A DNA stretch of 64,000 nt from Sandaracinobacteroides saxicola (GCF_014117445.1 NZ_CP059851.1:1674001-1738000); one strand, 5' to 3'. Counted from the first letter of the stretch, positions 8,789-18,093 are shown. The notes: generated by a model not told the origin, from the letters alone. Translations and numbers: made by a program.

Positions 8789-9641
8789 CGCGGTGCGTCG
8801 GCCAGCCGGCCACACCCGCATCGAAGGCGAAGGTCGCACCCGCCAGATTGTCCGGATCGGGCCGCGTCAGCCGTACCCGCATCGAGGTGACGACCATCGT
8901 CTTCAGCTCCTCCCCGGCAAAGGCCACGCGCGTCGGATTTTCCACCGGCACCGCAATCTCGCGGATCAGCCGCCCGTCCGGCGCGAAGCCATAGACGACA
9001 CCGCCATTGATTCCGGCGATCCAGTAATTGCCCTCGGCGTCGGTCGAGGCGCTGTCGGGGCGGCCGGCCATGCCCGCGGTATCGACGAAGACGCGCCGTT
9101 CGCCCAGCGCGCCGCTTTCCGCATCATAGTCCCGCGCCCAGATGGTACGCACATCGGGATGCGAGTCCGAATAATAGAGCGTCCGGCCGTCGGGCGACAT
9201 CGCCGTGCCGTTCAGGATCCACAGCCCCTCGTCGATCACCTCCCAACCCCCGCGATCGAGGCGATACAGCGTCCCGCTCGGCTCGGCGCCGAGCGCGCTC
9301 AGCTTCATCGTGCCGATGATCAGCCGGCCCCGGGGATCGACCACCGCGTCATTGAACCGGTGCGTTGCCGGATGCCCCGGCGGCGCCTCGATCCGCCGCC
9401 AGGCGCCGGGGGCGGCGGCAAGCAGGTGCGTCTCGCAACCGATCAACACGCCGGGCTCGGCAAGCACCACGCACGCCGCCATCTCGGGCACGAGCAATGG
9501 CTTCGCCGCACCGCTTGCCAGGTCATGCCGCCACAGCGCCCTGCCCCAGACATCGACGGTGTAGAGACAGCCCGCGCGCGGGTCCCAAAGGGCGCTTTCG
9601 CCCACCTCGGCGCGGACATCATTGATCGGGCGCGGTGTCAC
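8775..9641 (-). CDS. SMP-30/gluconolactonase family lactonase
   Basis: A 288-residue six-bladed beta-propeller hydrolase that opens sugar lactones. The metal-site glutamate is in VGESALWD (Glu15), the central asparagine in FNDAVVDPRGR, and a further Asn/Asp pair in LNGTAMSPDGRTLYYSDS; the order matches regucalcin/SMP-30. GTG start overlapping the GH27 stop (GTGA). In this locus it would act between a uronate or aldose dehydrogenase (which gives a lactone) and the dehydratase at 7589. Confidence 0.88.
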   Translation of the reverse strand: MTPRPINDVRAEVGESALWDPRAGCLYTVDVWGRALWRHDLASGAAKPLLVPEMAACVVLAEPGVLIGCETHLLAAAPGAWRRIEAPPGHPATHRFNDAVVDPRGRLIIGTMKLSALGAEPSGTLYRLDRGGWEVIDEGLWILNGTAMSPDGRTLYYSDSHPDVRTIWARDYDAESGALGERRVFVDTAGMAGRPDSASTDAEGNYWIAGINGGVVYGFAPDGRLIREIAVPVENPTRVAFAGEELKTMVVTSMRVRLTRPDPDNLAGATFAFDAGVAGWPTHRAILE

Positions 9642-11533
9642 TTGAGCAGCCGCGCCGCGCCCCAGGCTGCGCTTGCGGGCACATCGCGCCCGTTCGCCTG
9701 CCGGACGATCAGCTCCACAATCCTGATCCCTGTGACGTTCGCTTCGAGCGCGGCCGCCGGATCACCGAACCTCATCGGTTTCGACCGCGCCAGCAGCCGC
9801 CCGTCGCCATAGACTTCGAACAGGACGGGCGCCGCGATATTGGGCGTATTGTCATCCACCCCCACCTGCGCCGCGAAACGCCGAAACTCGCCGTCGTTCT
9901 TCACCTCCAGCCGCGAATTGGCGAGAATGCCGATACCCGTTGCCAAGGGCGTTCCCGCCACCGCCAGCGTCTGGCCATAGGGTGTCTGGTCCGCCATTGC
10001 CCCGCCCCAGCCGCCATAGAGGGGCCGCGTGCCGGCGGACGCCGTCCCCTCCCACGGGTTGACCATGCGGTGCACGGTCGGATCGGTCTGGGGCCGCACC
10101 ACGCCATCATGGGCGACATTCACCCGGCCCGGTATCTCCGACAGATACATGCCATCGGCCAGCGCGCGCCTGCCGCTCGCCTCGAACACCAATGTCTCGC
10201 GCGCCGCCACCTTGAAAACGCGCTTGCCGGTGAACGGATCGAGCCTCGCCTTGCTCCACAGGTCGCGCAGGGCAACCGGCGCGTCGGGCGCGAACTTCAG
10301 ATGCTCGGCCATCAGCGTCACATCGGCGGGCGCAATGCCGCGATTGAACAGCGCCACCACCTTGCGATCGCTGCCCGCCAGGGTTTTCACGATGATCTGC
10401 ACATCCTCGCTGTCATAGGCGATCACGCCCTGGTGCCCGCCGCGGTCCTGGTTCGCGGCCACCAGATCGGCATTGCCCCAGATATCGAGCAAGGCCTTGG
10501 GCGCCTTGCGCATGTCATAGCCGATCAGCAGCGGCGCGTTGATGATCGCCCACAGGCTGAAATGCGATTTCGCCTCGGTCAGATGGGTCTCGTCGAAATC
10601 GCCATGGCCCACGAACAGCATATCGGGGTCGTTCCAGCTGCCCGGCTGCGCATAGAGCGGGCGCTGCGCGGCACTGTCGAACACGTGCAGCATGCGCGCC
10701 CAGGTCGGCCGGATGTCGTCGCTGGTGCGGATGACATTGCCATAATCCTTGCCCCAGGCGCGGACGTTGGCCGAACCCCAGGCGCAGATCGAATAGACGA
10801 AATCACCGTCGGGATTGGCGCGCACCAGCGCATCGCGCACGGCGGCATAGCGCGCCTTCACCTCGGGAATGTTGGTCCGGTTCAGCGAATCGCGATAGAT
10901 CAGCGGCGGATATTTCGCGAACGTGCCGCCGCGCGTCGCGCGCGCCCGCTCGCTGTTGTCGTCGATCCCGCAGGCATCGACCTTCACATAGTCGAAACCC
11001 CATTCGCCGAAGAACAGCCGGATATCCTTCTCGACATGGTCGCCCAGCCCGATCTCGCGCTCCGCAACGCTCCCCTCCGGCGTGTTCGGCGATTCAATAT
11101 CATAGGACTGGCCACAGCTGTTGCGGCCGATATCGGTGTAGATGCCCGCCTTCAGCCCCATTGCGTGGAGGCGGCTGGTGAGCGGCCGGAAGCTGGTATC
11201 GGGACCGGTCGCGGCACTGGGAAAAATCCTGGTGCGGATGATCAGGCGCCCGTCGGACTGTCGCCGGGTCAGCCACCAGCCATCGTCGATGTTGACATAG
11301 CGGTAACCCAGTCTGGCCAGACCAGTGTCCACCAGCGCCTGCGCCGTTCCCATCACCTTTTCTTCGTCCACCAGCGTCGCGAACGCGTTCCAGCTGTTCC
11401 ACCCCATCGGCGGCGTCATCGCATTTCCGGTCATGTTTGCCGTCCAGCGGCCGGCGGGCAGCAGCGGGTCGGTCGCCCCCGCCACCGCTGGAGCGGCCAA
11501 CGCGATTGCCGCCAGCACCAATGATACCCGCAT
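9638..11533 (-). CDS. Secreted GH27 alpha-galactosidase or beta-L-arabinopyranosidase with C-terminal NPCBM-like domain
   Basis: A 631-residue exported glycosidase with signal peptide MRVSLVLAAIALAAPAVAGA. GH27 hallmarks: PPMGWNSWNAF (42-51), YVNIDDGWW, the nucleophile Asp186 in YVKVDACG, and the acid/base aspartate in RTSDDIRPTW (about 273). Residues from about 490 to the end resemble an NPCBM module (TRPLYGGWGGAMADQTPYG..., GDGRLLARS). Family members cleave alpha-galactosyl or beta-L-arabinopyranosyl residues; the two cannot be separated here. First gene of a two-gene operon with the lactonase; a 17-bp palindrome lies 18 bases ahead of its start. Confidence 0.9.
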   Translation of the reverse strand: MRVSLVLAAIALAAPAVAGATDPLLPAGRWTANMTGNAMTPPMGWNSWNAFATLVDEEKVMGTAQALVDTGLARLGYRYVNIDDGWWLTRRQSDGRLIIRTRIFPSAATGPDTSFRPLTSRLHAMGLKAGIYTDIGRNSCGQSYDIESPNTPEGSVAEREIGLGDHVEKDIRLFFGEWGFDYVKVDACGIDDNSERARATRGGTFAKYPPLIYRDSLNRTNIPEVKARYAAVRDALVRANPDGDFVYSICAWGSANVRAWGKDYGNVIRTSDDIRPTWARMLHVFDSAAQRPLYAQPGSWNDPDMLFVGHGDFDETHLTEAKSHFSLWAIINAPLLIGYDMRKAPKALLDIWGNADLVAANQDRGGHQGVIAYDSEDVQIIVKTLAGSDRKVVALFNRGIAPADVTLMAEHLKFAPDAPVALRDLWSKARLDPFTGKRVFKVAARETLVFEASGRRALADGMYLSEIPGRVNVAHDGVVRPQTDPTVHRMVNPWEGTASAGTRPLYGGWGGAMADQTPYGQTLAVAGTPLATGIGILANSRLEVKNDGEFRRFAAQVGVDDNTPNIAAPVLFEVYGDGRLLARSKPMRFGDPAAALEANVTGIRIVELIVRQANGRDVPASAAWGAARLLK

Positions 11534-11551
11534 CTTCGCCCATTCCTGCTG

Positions 11552-11568
11552 AATTGGTCATACCAATT
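11552..11568. promoter_or_regulatory. Perfect 17-bp operator palindrome upstream of GH27 operon
   Basis: AATTGGTCATACCAATT, with 7-base arms and a 3-base centre, 18 bases from the GH27 start. It shares its core with the site at 5827-5841, so the two operons and the divergent beta-helix gene are probably controlled together by one repressor. Confidence 0.7.
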
Positions 11569-11640
11569 TCACAGCGGTTCGGCAAAGTCAATCGGGATGT
11601 CGCGGCCGTCCTTCCAGCGTGCCGGGCGTCGACGCGGCGC

Positions 11641-12591
11641 TCAACTCAGCTCGACCTGCTGCATCGTCTGCCGCGGCCGGGAATCGAAATGCAGGCGCAG
11701 CACATCCGGGCGGCCATAGTGGCCGCTGCCGTCCACCCACATCTTCACCTCGGCCACCGCGGCCGCCACGTCCAGCTCGGCGACCAGCATCTGCTCCCCG
11801 CCCCCCGTCACCGGTCCGGCGAGCGTGGCCGCGAACGGGTGGATGATCGCGCTCCAGCCGCCGCCCTCCCGCAGCATCGCCTGCTCGCCCAGCTCGCGGT
11901 GCAGGAAGGCGATCAGGTCAGCTCCCACCGGGCCGGCGGCGCACACCACGACACATTGGCCGGTCAGGGCATGATTGCGCATCATCGCTTCGATCTGGAC
12001 ATCGGCGATGCTGTCGAAACCGGCCAGCGTGGACAGGCCGGGCCAGTGCGCCGCATGGATGACGGCGCCCTGCTCGGCCACGACCTGGCGCGCCAGGTTC
12101 ATCGTATGCTCCCAGCAGATCAGGCTGGAGACGCGGCCGATGCCGGAGAGGTGCGGCACGACCAGTCCAGCGCCGTCGCCCTCCCCCCAGACGGTGCGCT
12201 CGGCATAGGTGGGTTTCAGCTTGCGGTGGATCGCGGCGATCCGCCCGTCCCGGTCGATGGTGGCGCTGCTGTTGAAGCAGGTGCCGCTGCGGCCGCGCTC
12301 GCTGAAGCCGATGACGACGGCAAGCTTGGCCTGCCGCGCTGCCTCCGCGATCGCCGCCAGTTCGGGGCCGTCGGCGGCGATCGAGGCCGCGTGGTAGCGG
12401 GCGTTCAACCCCGCCTGCACCAGCGGCGGATAAAGGTTGATCCAGTGCGGAAAGCCGGGAAGGAAAACCTCCGGAAACACCAGCAGGTCGACACCTTGTT
12501 CCCCCGCCCGGCCGATCCACTCGACAGCCTTGGCAATGCTGGCGGCGGTATCCATGAAAACAGAGGCGATATGGGCGGCGGCCAGGCGCAT
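11641..12591 (-). CDS. Nitrilase (aliphatic/aryl nitrilase branch of the carbon-nitrogen hydrolases)
   Basis: A 316-residue enzyme hydrolysing nitriles to acids and ammonia. The catalytic triad is visible: Glu41 (VFPEVFLPGFPHW), Lys124 (HRKLKPTYAERTVWGEGDG) and Cys159 (SLICWEHTMNLAR). The last two segments are those of true nitrilases rather than amidases. Start at 12591 is preceded by AGGAG; the open frame extends 65 codons further but runs through the intergenic region shared with the TonB gene. It is divergent from the TonB receptor, which may import its substrate or be co-regulated. Confidence 0.9.
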   Translation of the reverse strand: MRLAAAHIASVFMDTAASIAKAVEWIGRAGEQGVDLLVFPEVFLPGFPHWINLYPPLVQAGLNARYHAASIAADGPELAAIAEAARQAKLAVVIGFSERGRSGTCFNSSATIDRDGRIAAIHRKLKPTYAERTVWGEGDGAGLVVPHLSGIGRVSSLICWEHTMNLARQVVAEQGAVIHAAHWPGLSTLAGFDSIADVQIEAMMRNHALTGQCVVVCAAGPVGADLIAFLHRELGEQAMLREGGGWSAIIHPFAATLAGPVTGGGEQMLVAELDVAAAVAEVKMWVDGSGHYGRPDVLRLHFDSRPRQTMQQVELS

Positions 12592-12800
12592 CGGTCTCTC
12601 CTGCCCCGATCGGAAAGGCAATGGCGGATCGGGCAACAGCCGCAGGGTGCGACGGTGACCGGCGAAAGTCCAGACACCCCGCAAAAGGACAGGTCCGCCG
12701 ATGTTGCATCGCAGCGGGTATTTGACAAAGGGCGGACAGGTCGGCCAGCATGTATACAGAACGGCGCGTTCGACGCCGCACAACAAAAGGGGGTCTTTCG
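12592..12800. promoter_or_regulatory. Divergent promoter region, nitrilase / TonB receptor
   Basis: A 209-base intergenic region. TTGACA at 12722-12727 is a good -35 box for the plus strand, but no convincing -10 lies 16-18 bases on. TGTATACA (12751-12758) is a perfect 8-bp palindrome that could be the core of an operator. AAGGGGG ahead of the receptor ATG serves as its ribosome-binding site. Confidence 0.4.
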
Positions 12801-15263
12801 ATGCGCCATCCGTTCCTGATTGCCGGCCTTCTCGCCACCACGGCGATGCCGGCCCCGCTGTTCGCGCAGGCGGCGGCCGTCGCCGTCGACGAAGGCGACA
12901 TCATCGTCACGGCGCGCCGCCAGTCCGAACGACTGCAGGATGTGCCGGCGTCGGTATCGGTCCTGACGGAAGCGACACTCAGCCGCGCCGGCGTGGTGAA
13001 CGCGGCCGGCATCGCGCAGCTGACACCGGGCGTCACCATCGTGACCAATACCGCCGAGATCGGCGACACGCAGATCAACATCCGCGGCATCAACGGCGCG
13101 CGGGACGCCGAAAGCTCGGTGGCGCTGGTGGTCGATGGCATCCTGAAGACCAACACCTCGGTGCTGAACCAGATGCAGGGCGACCTGACCCAGGTGGAAG
13201 TGTTGAAGGGGCCGCAGGGCGCCTATTACGGCCGCAACGCGGCGGCGGGCGCGCTGGCGGTGACAACGCGCAAGCCGGGCGACATGTTCGAGGCGCGCGG
13301 GCGCGTGTCCGGCGGCAACAATGCCACCTGGTCGGGCTTCGTCTCGCTGTCGGGGCCGCTGTCCGACACCGTCAGCCTACTGGTGTCGGGCGACTACCGC
13401 CGCACGGACGGCTTTTTCCGCAACACCGGCCCGATCGCCGTGGCGCAGGGCGCCACCGTGGACCAATATGAAGGCTATGGCTTCAACGCCCGCCTGATCG
13501 CCGACCTGTCCGACCGCAGCACGCTGGACGTAAAGGCGCGCTATTCAAAGGTGAAATCCGGTTCGATCAATTTCAATGTCGCCTTCGCGCTGCCCAACAC
13601 CGCAGCGGCCTTCGGCAGCCCCGCCTTCTTCGAGAATGTCAACGACCACCCCTTCCTCTACCAGTCGAACATTCCCTCCGCCGGCAACCAAAAGACGTTC
13701 GAGGCCTCCGCCAAGTTCGACCATGACCTAGGCGCGGCCAAGCTCACCGCCTGGGCGCTCTATTCCGACGTCAAGCAGGACCTGATCGCCGACGCCGCGG
13801 TGGCGGCGTTCGGCTTCTTCAACAGCGCCCCCGAATGCCGCGCCAGCGTGGCGGCGCTGACCGCGGCGGGGTTCCAGCTGGCGCCGCCGGCCTTCCTGGC
13901 GGGCACGCCGGAAGCCTCGATCCTGGGCGCCTTCGGCCCGACCACCTGCGACGGCACGCAATACCAGCTGCGCAACCAGCGCGATTTCAGTGCCGAGGTG
14001 CGGCTGGCCTCCACCGCGGGCGGGCCGCTCGACTGGTCGGTCGGCGCCTATTACCTCAACATCAACCGCGAGGTCGGCGTGTCGCTGGGCTATGACAAGG
14101 GTCAGGGCATCCTGCCGAACCTGTTCAACGGGCGCACCTCCTCGAACCCGACCGAGCAGCTGGCGCATGACCGCTTCCGCACCGATGTGTTCGCGCTGTT
14201 CGGGTCGGGCGATTACAAGCTGGCCGAGCCGCTGACCCTGTCGGTGGCGCTGCGCTATGACCGGGAACTGCGGCGGGTGACCAACCTGGTCGATCCCACG
14301 GCCCGCAACCAATATGCCCGCGGGGGCAACAAGCCGCTGAACGTCGGGCTGGATTTCGGCCCCCTGCTGCCGCAGCGCGCAGTCTATGAACAGTTGCAGC
14401 CACGGGTCAGCCTGTCATGGAAAGCCTCGGACGAAGTCAATCTCTACGCCAGCTGGGGCGTCGGCTTCAAATCGGGCGGCTTCAACAACCAGGGCAGCAA
14501 GGCGACGATCGAAAGCGCCTTCAACGCGGCGCCGATCAACGCCGGCCTGAACATCGACGACCGCTTCCGCAAGGAACGGTCGAGCGCCTTCGAGGCGGGG
14601 TTCAAGGCGACCGCCTTCGACGGCCGGTTGCGGTTGGACGGTGCTGTCTATCACAGCGAGATCAAGGACCTGCAATTCTTCGAATTCTACGCCGGGCCGT
14701 TCGGCATCCTGCGCGTTGTATCCAATATCGACAAGGCGCGGGTGACGGGTGGCGAGCTGGAAGCGACCGTTCAGGTGATGCCAGGCTGGAGCCTGTTCGC
14801 CTCGGGCAACGTCAACGACGGCAAGATCGTCCGCAACACCGCGCGACCGGGCACCAACGGCGGCAAGCTGCCCTACACGTCCGACTACACCATCAACCTG
14901 GGCACCGACGTGTCGCTGCCGCTGTCCGACACGCTGAAGGCGAATTTCCGTGCCGATTACCGCATCGTCGGGCCGACCTGGTTCTCGACCGCGCAGACCG
15001 GGCAGCGGCCCACGCTGTTCAAGCTGTTCCTGCCGGGCAATCTTGGCACCGGCGACTATGGCCTGACCCGGCGCGAGGCCTATGGCACGCTCGACCTGCG
15101 GGCCGGCGTGTCCGGCGCCAACTGGTCGCTGACCGCCTACGCCGCCAATGTGGCCAACCGCAAATATCTGGCGGAGGTGATTCCGGCGCCGGAGTTCGGT
15201 GGCTCCTTCATCTCGCCCGGCGGGCGCCGGTCGTTCGGGCTGGAGGCCGGGTTCAACTTCTGA
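12801..15263 (+). CDS. TonB-dependent outer-membrane receptor
   Basis: 820 residues. The start at 12801 gives a signal peptide (MRHPFLIAGLLATTAMPAP...) followed by EGDIIVTARRQSERLQDVPA, the usual TonB-box/plug junction. The plug domain (residues about 40-160) contains ADVxxxEVLKGPQGAYYGRNAAAGA-like sequence (here QVEVLKGPQGAYYGRNAAA). The rest alternates amphipathic strands and ends in the terminal strand SFGLEAGFNF. It imports a nutrient across the outer membrane using TonB energy; the ligand is unknown. Tail overlaps the GST gene by 11 bases. Confidence 0.93.
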   Translation: MRHPFLIAGLLATTAMPAPLFAQAAAVAVDEGDIIVTARRQSERLQDVPASVSVLTEATLSRAGVVNAAGIAQLTPGVTIVTNTAEIGDTQINIRGINGARDAESSVALVVDGILKTNTSVLNQMQGDLTQVEVLKGPQGAYYGRNAAAGALAVTTRKPGDMFEARGRVSGGNNATWSGFVSLSGPLSDTVSLLVSGDYRRTDGFFRNTGPIAVAQGATVDQYEGYGFNARLIADLSDRSTLDVKARYSKVKSGSINFNVAFALPNTAAAFGSPAFFENVNDHPFLYQSNIPSAGNQKTFEASAKFDHDLGAAKLTAWALYSDVKQDLIADAAVAAFGFFNSAPECRASVAALTAAGFQLAPPAFLAGTPEASILGAFGPTTCDGTQYQLRNQRDFSAEVRLASTAGGPLDWSVGAYYLNINREVGVSLGYDKGQGILPNLFNGRTSSNPTEQLAHDRFRTDVFALFGSGDYKLAEPLTLSVALRYDRELRRVTNLVDPTARNQYARGGNKPLNVGLDFGPLLPQRAVYEQLQPRVSLSWKASDEVNLYASWGVGFKSGGFNNQGSKATIESAFNAAPINAGLNIDDRFRKERSSAFEAGFKATAFDGRLRLDGAVYHSEIKDLQFFEFYAGPFGILRVVSNIDKARVTGGELEATVQVMPGWSLFASGNVNDGKIVRNTARPGTNGGKLPYTSDYTINLGTDVSLPLSDTLKANFRADYRIVGPTWFSTAQTGQRPTLFKLFLPGNLGTGDYGLTRREAYGTLDLRAGVSGANWSLTAYAANVANRKYLAEVIPAPEFGGSFISPGGRRSFGLEAGFNF

Positions 15264-15888
15264 GGATCGCCGCCTCCACCGCCGCCAGCCGCGTGAAACT
15301 CGCCCGCCCGCGCACCCGGCCCAGCCAGGCGCTCAGCCGCGGCCAACGCGTGGCGTCGGGCACGCAGCCCGCCATCTCGATGTTCACGAAGGGCGCGGCC
15401 ATGGCGATATCCGCCAGTCCGAACGCCTTGCCGACCAGCCAGCCGTCCGTGCACACCGTCTCCACCCAGTCGAACAGCGGCGGCAGCTCCTCGGCCTCGG
15501 CCTTGTCGGCGGCCGCCAGATCGCCCTCCCGCTTCAAAAAACGCGGCGCCACGATCCGGTTGAAGAACAGCTTGGCGAACGCCGGCACCAGCACGGTGTC
15601 GGCGATCTCGTCATATTGCACCGCCCGCGCCCGCCCTTCGGCATCGGCCGGCAGCATCGGCACCGCCGGATATTTCGCCTCAAGATAATGCGCGATGGCA
15701 CTGGAATCGCTCAGCAGAAACCCATCGTCATCGATCGCGGGGATTTTGCGGAACGGGCTCGCAGCCAGAAATCCGGGATCCTTCGATCCCATGCCTACCG
15801 GCACGGATTCCACGCTCAGGCCCTTCTCCGCACAGATCACATGCACCTTGCGCACGAACGGTGACAGCATCACGCCATAGATTTTCAT
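15253..15888 (-). CDS. Glutathione S-transferase family protein
   Basis: A 211-residue soluble protein. The N-terminal thioredoxin-like domain starts MKIYGVMLSPFVRKV, with SPF at the usual catalytic Ser/Tyr position, cis-proline in FRKIPAIDDDG and the glutathione gamma-Glu site in LSDSSAIAHYLEAKYP. A helical C-terminal domain follows. The start at 15888 overlaps the acyl-CoA ligase stop (ATGA); an ATG at 15975 would lie inside the ligase gene. Cotranscribed after the ligase; conjugation or detoxification role, substrate unknown. Confidence 0.88.
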   Translation of the reverse strand: MKIYGVMLSPFVRKVHVICAEKGLSVESVPVGMGSKDPGFLAASPFRKIPAIDDDGFLLSDSSAIAHYLEAKYPAVPMLPADAEGRARAVQYDEIADTVLVPAFAKLFFNRIVAPRFLKREGDLAAADKAEAEELPPLFDWVETVCTDGWLVGKAFGLADIAMAAPFVNIEMAGCVPDATRWPRLSAWLGRVRGRASFTRLAAVEAAILRS

Positions 15889-17531
15889 GTCCGCTTCGCT
15901 TTCTCTTCCGCCACCAGTTCCTTGCGCGAAAGCTTGCCGATCATCGTCTTGGGCAGGCTGTCGCGCACCTCGCATGCCACCAGCCGCTCATGCTTGCCGA
16001 TGTTGGCGTTCACGAATGCCAGCAGCGACTCCGCGCTCGCCTCCGCCCCCGCGTGCAGCGTCACGAACGCCTTCGGCCGTTCGCCCAGATACTCGTCATG
16101 CACCCCGATCACCAGCGCCTCGTTCACCGCCGGATGCCGGTACAGCACCTCCTCCACCACGCTCGGGAACACCTTGAACCCGCCCACGATGATCATGTCC
16201 TTCAACCGGTCGACGATGGTGTAGAAGCCATCGGCATCCACCGTCGCCAGGTCGCCGGTCCGCAGCCGTCCATCGACGAACACGCCGGCATTGTCGCGCT
16301 TCCAATATCCGCTCATCATCGGCGGGCCGCGGAAGGTCAGTTCGCCCGCCTCGCCTTCCCGCGCCGGCTTCGTCGGATCATCCTTGTCCACCAGCACCAC
16401 GACGGTGCCTGGCAGCGGCTGGCCGATCGTCCCCGCCTTGCCGCCGCTGGCATAGGGGTTGGTCGAGACCACGCCGGCGCTCTCGGTCAGGCCATAGCCC
16501 TCCACCAGCGTCGCGCCCGTCCGCGCCACGAATGCCGTCTTCACCGGCTCGGGCATCGGCGCCCCGCCGCTGATGCACACCCGCAAGGACGACAGGTCGA
16601 ACTTCGCCGCCTCCGGATAATCCAGCAGCGCGCGATACATGGTCGGCACGCCGGGCAATGCGGTCACCTTCGTCCGCGCGATGGCGGACAGCGCCGCCTT
16701 CACCTCGAACTTGGGCAGCAGCACCATCATGCCGCCGCGCACGATGGTGCGGTTCATGATGCAGGTGTTGGCAAAGATGTGGAACAGCGGCAGCGCCCCC
16801 AGGATGCGGTCCTCGGCCTGCGGCTCCGGATCGATCGAATCGACCTGCTGCGCGTTGATGCTCAGGTTGGCATGGCTCAGCATCGCGCCCTTCGGCGCGC
16901 CGGTCGTTCCCCCGGTATATTGCAGCAACGCGAGCGCCTGCGGATCGGGCAGTGGTGAGGGCATCATCATCCGCGGATGCGTCAACAGGCTGCGCCAGGT
17001 CACATGCCGCGCGTCCCAGCTCACCTTCGACCGTTCGCGCCGCCTGAACATCCGATAGAGCAGCGCCTTCGCCGGCGGCAAGGCCTCGGCGACCGAACCG
17101 ACGATCAGCGTCTTCAGCCGGCTCGTCTCCAGCACCTTCGCTATCGTGGGATACAGCGCCGCCGCGTCCAGCGTCACCATCACGTCGCAGTCGCTGTCCT
17201 CCACCTGCGCCCGCAGTTCCGCCACGGTGTACAGCGGCGAGAAATTGGCCAGCCGCGCGCCGGCCATCAGCGCGCCGAAATAGGCGATGACATAGTGCGG
17301 GCAGTTGGGCAGGAACAGGCCGACTGTGCTCCCCGGCCCCACCCCCATCGCCGCGAACCCGGTGGCCGCGCGCCGCACCGCATCCCAGATCTCGCCATAG
17401 CGGCTGACGCGCCCCAGGAAATCGATGCAGGGTTTCGTCGGCTGGCGCTCGGCGGTCCGCCGCAGCATCTCGGGCAGCCACAATGGCTCGAAGACCCGGT
17501 CGAACGCCACCGGATGCTGATACACGCTCAT
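15885..17531 (-). CDS. fadD: Long-chain fatty acid-CoA ligase (AMP-binding)
   Basis: A 548-residue adenylate-forming enzyme activating fatty or aromatic acids to CoA thioesters. The AMP/ATP P-loop is LQYTGGTTGAPKGAMLSH, the second core motif EGYGLTESAG, the ADP-ribose motif RTGDLATVDADGFYTIVDR, and the C-terminal catalytic lysine region SLPKTMIGKLSRKEL. The start at 17531 follows GGGGAG at good spacing. It is ten bases downstream of the YceI gene end on the same strand, so it may extend that operon. Confidence 0.85.
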   Translation of the reverse strand: MSVYQHPVAFDRVFEPLWLPEMLRRTAERQPTKPCIDFLGRVSRYGEIWDAVRRAATGFAAMGVGPGSTVGLFLPNCPHYVIAYFGALMAGARLANFSPLYTVAELRAQVEDSDCDVMVTLDAAALYPTIAKVLETSRLKTLIVGSVAEALPPAKALLYRMFRRRERSKVSWDARHVTWRSLLTHPRMMMPSPLPDPQALALLQYTGGTTGAPKGAMLSHANLSINAQQVDSIDPEPQAEDRILGALPLFHIFANTCIMNRTIVRGGMMVLLPKFEVKAALSAIARTKVTALPGVPTMYRALLDYPEAAKFDLSSLRVCISGGAPMPEPVKTAFVARTGATLVEGYGLTESAGVVSTNPYASGGKAGTIGQPLPGTVVVLVDKDDPTKPAREGEAGELTFRGPPMMSGYWKRDNAGVFVDGRLRTGDLATVDADGFYTIVDRLKDMIIVGGFKVFPSVVEEVLYRHPAVNEALVIGVHDEYLGERPKAFVTLHAGAEASAESLLAFVNANIGKHERLVACEVRDSLPKTMIGKLSRKELVAEEKAKRT

Positions 17532-17541
17532 CGCACTCCCC

Positions 17542-18093
17542 TTATTTGATCCGGCGCGCGACAATCCGCACCGTCACCGGCACCGGAAACGCCACCCATG
17601 TCCCCGCGGCATCGCTTTCCATGCCGATCCTGAAACTGCGGCGGTCCAGCCGCGCCGTTCCCGCCATCGTCGCCACATCGCCCGCGATGCTCAATGTAAA
17701 GGGCAGTTCCACCGGCACCGCCACACCGCGCAGGGTCAGCGTGCCCCGCGCCACATAGGCACCCGGCCGCGCCCCTGCCACGATCGCCGTGCCGACGAAC
17801 CGCGCCTCCCGGGCCTTCGCCACCGCGAACCAGTCCTCGCCCGGCAGGGAGCCATTGACCGTCTTGTCCCCGGTGCTCGCCGACGTCAGGTCGATGACCG
17901 CGCTGACCCTCGCCGCCGACAGTTTCGCCGGATCGAAGCTGATGGTGGTGGAGAAGCGCGCGAACCGTCCCTGCACCACGGCGCCGTTCCACTCGCTGCT
18001 GAACCCCAGGCTGCTCTGCGCCGGCACCATCGCCCAGCCGCTCGCCAGCGCCGGCGACGCCAGCAGCAGCAGCGAGAGCAACGCCGCCTTCAT
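17542..18093 (-). CDS. Periplasmic YceI family protein (second copy)
   Basis: 183 residues with signal peptide MKAALLSLLLLASPALA. The YceI lipocalin-like barrel shows the typical ISFDPAKLSAARVSAVIDLTS, DWFAVAKAREARFVGTAI, GTLTLRGVAVPVELPF and DRRSFRIGM segments. YceI proteins bind isoprenoid or other lipids, possibly quinones. The ATG at 18093 overlaps the cytochrome b561 stop by four bases, so the three genes form one operon with a related YceI at the front. Confidence 0.88.
   Translation of the reverse strand: MKAALLSLLLLASPALASGWAMVPAQSSLGFSSEWNGAVVQGRFARFSTTISFDPAKLSAARVSAVIDLTSASTGDKTVNGSLPGEDWFAVAKAREARFVGTAIVAGARPGAYVARGTLTLRGVAVPVELPFTLSIAGDVATMAGTARLDRRSFRIGMESDAAGTWVAFPVPVTVRIVARRIK

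Noticed and set aside
9635-11524. Plus-strand frame of over 600 codons opposite the GH27 gene
   Set aside because: Same GC artefact; the minus strand has an exact GH27 protein with signal peptide and catalytic residues.
12722-12758. TTGACA plus TATACA as a complete promoter for the TonB receptor
   Set aside because: The spacing is 25 bases, too long for a sigma-70 promoter; only the -35 box and a separate palindrome are kept.
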